Shown one piece after another: positions 62,501 to 64,000 of a stretch of 64,000 bases of DNA (positions are counted from its first letter, which is position 1; the number at the start of each line of letters is the position of its first letter). The position numbers and the translations under genes were made by a program. The DNA comes from Daucus carota subsp. sativus (Eukaryota; Streptophyta; Magnoliopsida; Apiales; Apiaceae): assembly GCF_001625215.2 (NCBI RefSeq), contig NC_030383.2, positions 5,716,779 through 5,780,778 on the forward strand, written 5' to 3'. The notes under the pieces were generated by a model that worked only from the letters and a program-made list of their open reading frames with translations, was not told the DNA's origin and did no database searches.

Positions 62501-64000
62501 AAAAAGCTAGACGTTAAACAGGCGAGAGAAAAAAATGGACAAAACATTAAGATTCTATGCATAGTAAATAAGTTTTAGGTCTTAGATAAGCACACGCAAT
62601 GCGCGGGCACTGTATGGTCTTATGATATTGTTTCATATTTGTCTTTGGAGAAATGAGTAAGGGAACGCGGCACTGTATGGTCTTATGATATTGTTTCATA
62701 TTTGTCTTTGGAGAAATGAGTAAGGGAACGCAAAACCATAATAATCACATTTCAAGGTCTCTCTTGTGGGCTGCAATACGTAACAACATTAAAGATATCA
62801 TTCTTCTTTGGGCAACTACAAAGGAACAAAAGATTACAATCCATTGCATACTATAATTGTTTTCAGGTTTGCATAGGCACGCGCAATGCGTTGGCACTGT
62901 ATGATCATAATAAATAAGCATATGGGTACCGCTACATGGTTTGTCTGAAAACGTTTCTATTTTGCAGCACTTAGTCGCTGAAGGAGAATCCTCAGGAATC
63001 TTGAAGGAGGCTGGCCCCAGTGCAATTTCGGTTCTGAAAGTTCCTACTGGAGAAGATTTATCATCGGTTCCTGAAAGCTTTAAACAACTTAGTGCTGAAA
63101 TTCATGGTAATTAATTTAAACTATTATCCTCAGTTATATTTTCTTGTTAAGTATGGAAATAGTTGATTCTGTAATATAAATTGACAGAAAAGGAAGGTAA
63201 AGCAATATTACCAACACTACACACCAATATCAACACATACATGCATATACTGATATATATAATACGGTAATAGTTAGCCTATACTATTTTGGCTCCACCA
63301 AGGGAAGCAGGTTATACTATAAAGCAAGAGCTATTCTGATAGTGACAAAGATGTTCCAACTTAACTCCGCAAGTAAGGTGCGGTGGCCTAATATTGTTGG
63401 CCATATTTCGTGTTGCAAGTCTTCACATCCTTCACTTTAATCAAAAACATGTTGTATCAATCTCCATAGCGTGCCTATATGGCATTAAAAGTTATTTCTC
63501 TGAGTTCACTGAGTTTTGTTGCTTTTATTGAGTGGATTCCCCATGTATGCTCTTTAGAAAGTGCGGAGTATCTGCAAAGTTATGCTCAGATTAATATTTT
63601 GCCTGTGAAATGCATTCTTCTTTGAGGAATGCAGGGCATGAGTAAGTATTTGTAATTTCTACTAGCAGGTAGCTGTAGATTCGATTCCCCATAGGGGGTT
63701 GTTGCCCAATATACAGATGTCGTTCTTATTAATTTGTGTTGAGAACATTACTCTTTTGCCTGGAGAAATATGCATATTTATTATTGAAATAATGATCAAT
63801 ATTCAGTGTTATCTATTTTGTTTGAGTCTAATAATTTTCTTAGATAGACTTGTATCTCCATTTTATTTATTCTTCATCCTTTGCACTTTTTCCAGATCTC
63901 CGTAAGCAGCTCTCTCTGCTCCGTAGTCGATCACAGTCAAACTTCGATGCACATTTGCATATCAATAATGACTTTGCTAGTGAGGGATCGAGCCTAAGTT
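59539..64000 (+). CDS. TRM-type (TON1 recruiting motif / LONGIFOLIA-like) protein, 5' part
   Basis: TRM proteins bring the TON1-TON2-PP2A complex to microtubules and influence cortical arrays, division planes and organ shape. Exons 59539-59593, 60353-62061, 62968-63106 and 63896 to beyond the edge give about 669 residues. The start MDRLRRLAKSKSSDKNDQ follows an in-frame stop. NVVARLMGFDGLPSQQP (about 36-53) is the LMGLD-type motif of this family. FVSRQAKKRLLERWR, GITLREMLCISE and SRSLPP (about 365-435) are further conserved blocks, and PSAISVLKVP plus DLRKQLSLLRSRSQSN are typical of the C-terminal half. A DUF4378 domain would be expected beyond the window. Basic, Ser-rich composition suits microtubule binding. 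From gene order, Arabidopsis TRM19 (At3g53540) is my best guess. The first donor is weak (GTCGAT). Confidence 0.9.
59964..60075. repeat. 56-bp tandem duplication in TRM intron 1
   Basis: GTAATTTGCTTGCTTCTCTG to ATATACATGA occurs twice head to tail at 59964-60019 and 60020-60075, apparently without changes. It is preceded by AAGAGTTCGAGTCTGCTAAA, a possible tRNA-like B box. Confidence 0.9.
62602..62727. repeat. 63-bp tandem duplication in TRM intron 2
   Basis: GGCACTGTATGGTCTTATGA to GAGTAAGGGAACGC is repeated with a 63-base period. A third partial relative (CACGCGCAATGCGTTGGCAC then TGTATGATC) occurs at about 62878-62906. The pattern suggests a small intronic repeat family. Confidence 0.85.

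Overview
The window is nuclear DNA of a flowering plant, most likely a eudicot. The genes are AT-rich, split by many short GT-AG introns, and separated by miniature transposons and one LTR retrotransposon. Several products carry plastid-type N-termini. Stowaway-type MITEs with CTCCCTCCGTCCC ends are frequent, as they are in several eudicot families. The species cannot be fixed from the sequence.

Gene layout, left to right: the 3' part of ArgJ (+, arginine synthesis); an unrecognised plant gene with a WAPDVYDP motif (-); soluble inorganic pyrophosphatase (-); a RABE1/Rab8 GTPase (+); a KIN-5B-type mitotic kinesin (-); plastid diaminopimelate epimerase DAPF (-, lysine synthesis); an intronless E-class PPR protein (+); a 97-residue protein of the TIGR01589/A_thal_3526 family (+); an intronless plastid TPR protein related to SLOW GREEN 1 (+); and the 5' part of a TRM-type (TON1 recruiting motif) protein (+) that runs off the right edge. 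Exon structures were rebuilt by hand. The seven complete genes with recognised families all close in frame with family-typical lengths.

The genes do not form one pathway. Two are plastid amino-acid enzymes, two are microtubule-related (kinesin-5, TRM) and the rest are housekeeping or organelle-gene-expression functions. What links them is probably old shared gene order: from memory, the Arabidopsis relatives of most of them sit in two paralogous blocks, around At2g374-At2g375 and At3g535-At3g536.

The intergenic space from about 40 to 57 kb is a transposon zone. It holds a PIF/Harbinger-like element, a Stowaway-like element containing a second MITE, a 1.04-kb hAT element with a decayed transposase, a hAT MITE containing a Stowaway, a SINE-like copy, a Mutator-like hairpin MITE, and a 4.8-kb non-coding LTR retrotransposon. 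The LTR element has two 978-bp LTRs that look identical and a perfect 5-bp target duplication. Introns of RABE1 and DAPF also carry Stowaway elements. I found no CRISPR, prophage, operon or clearly new biological system. The points most worth following up are the young LARD-like retrotransposon, the nested MITEs, the leader structure of the unknown gene, and the conserved gene block.
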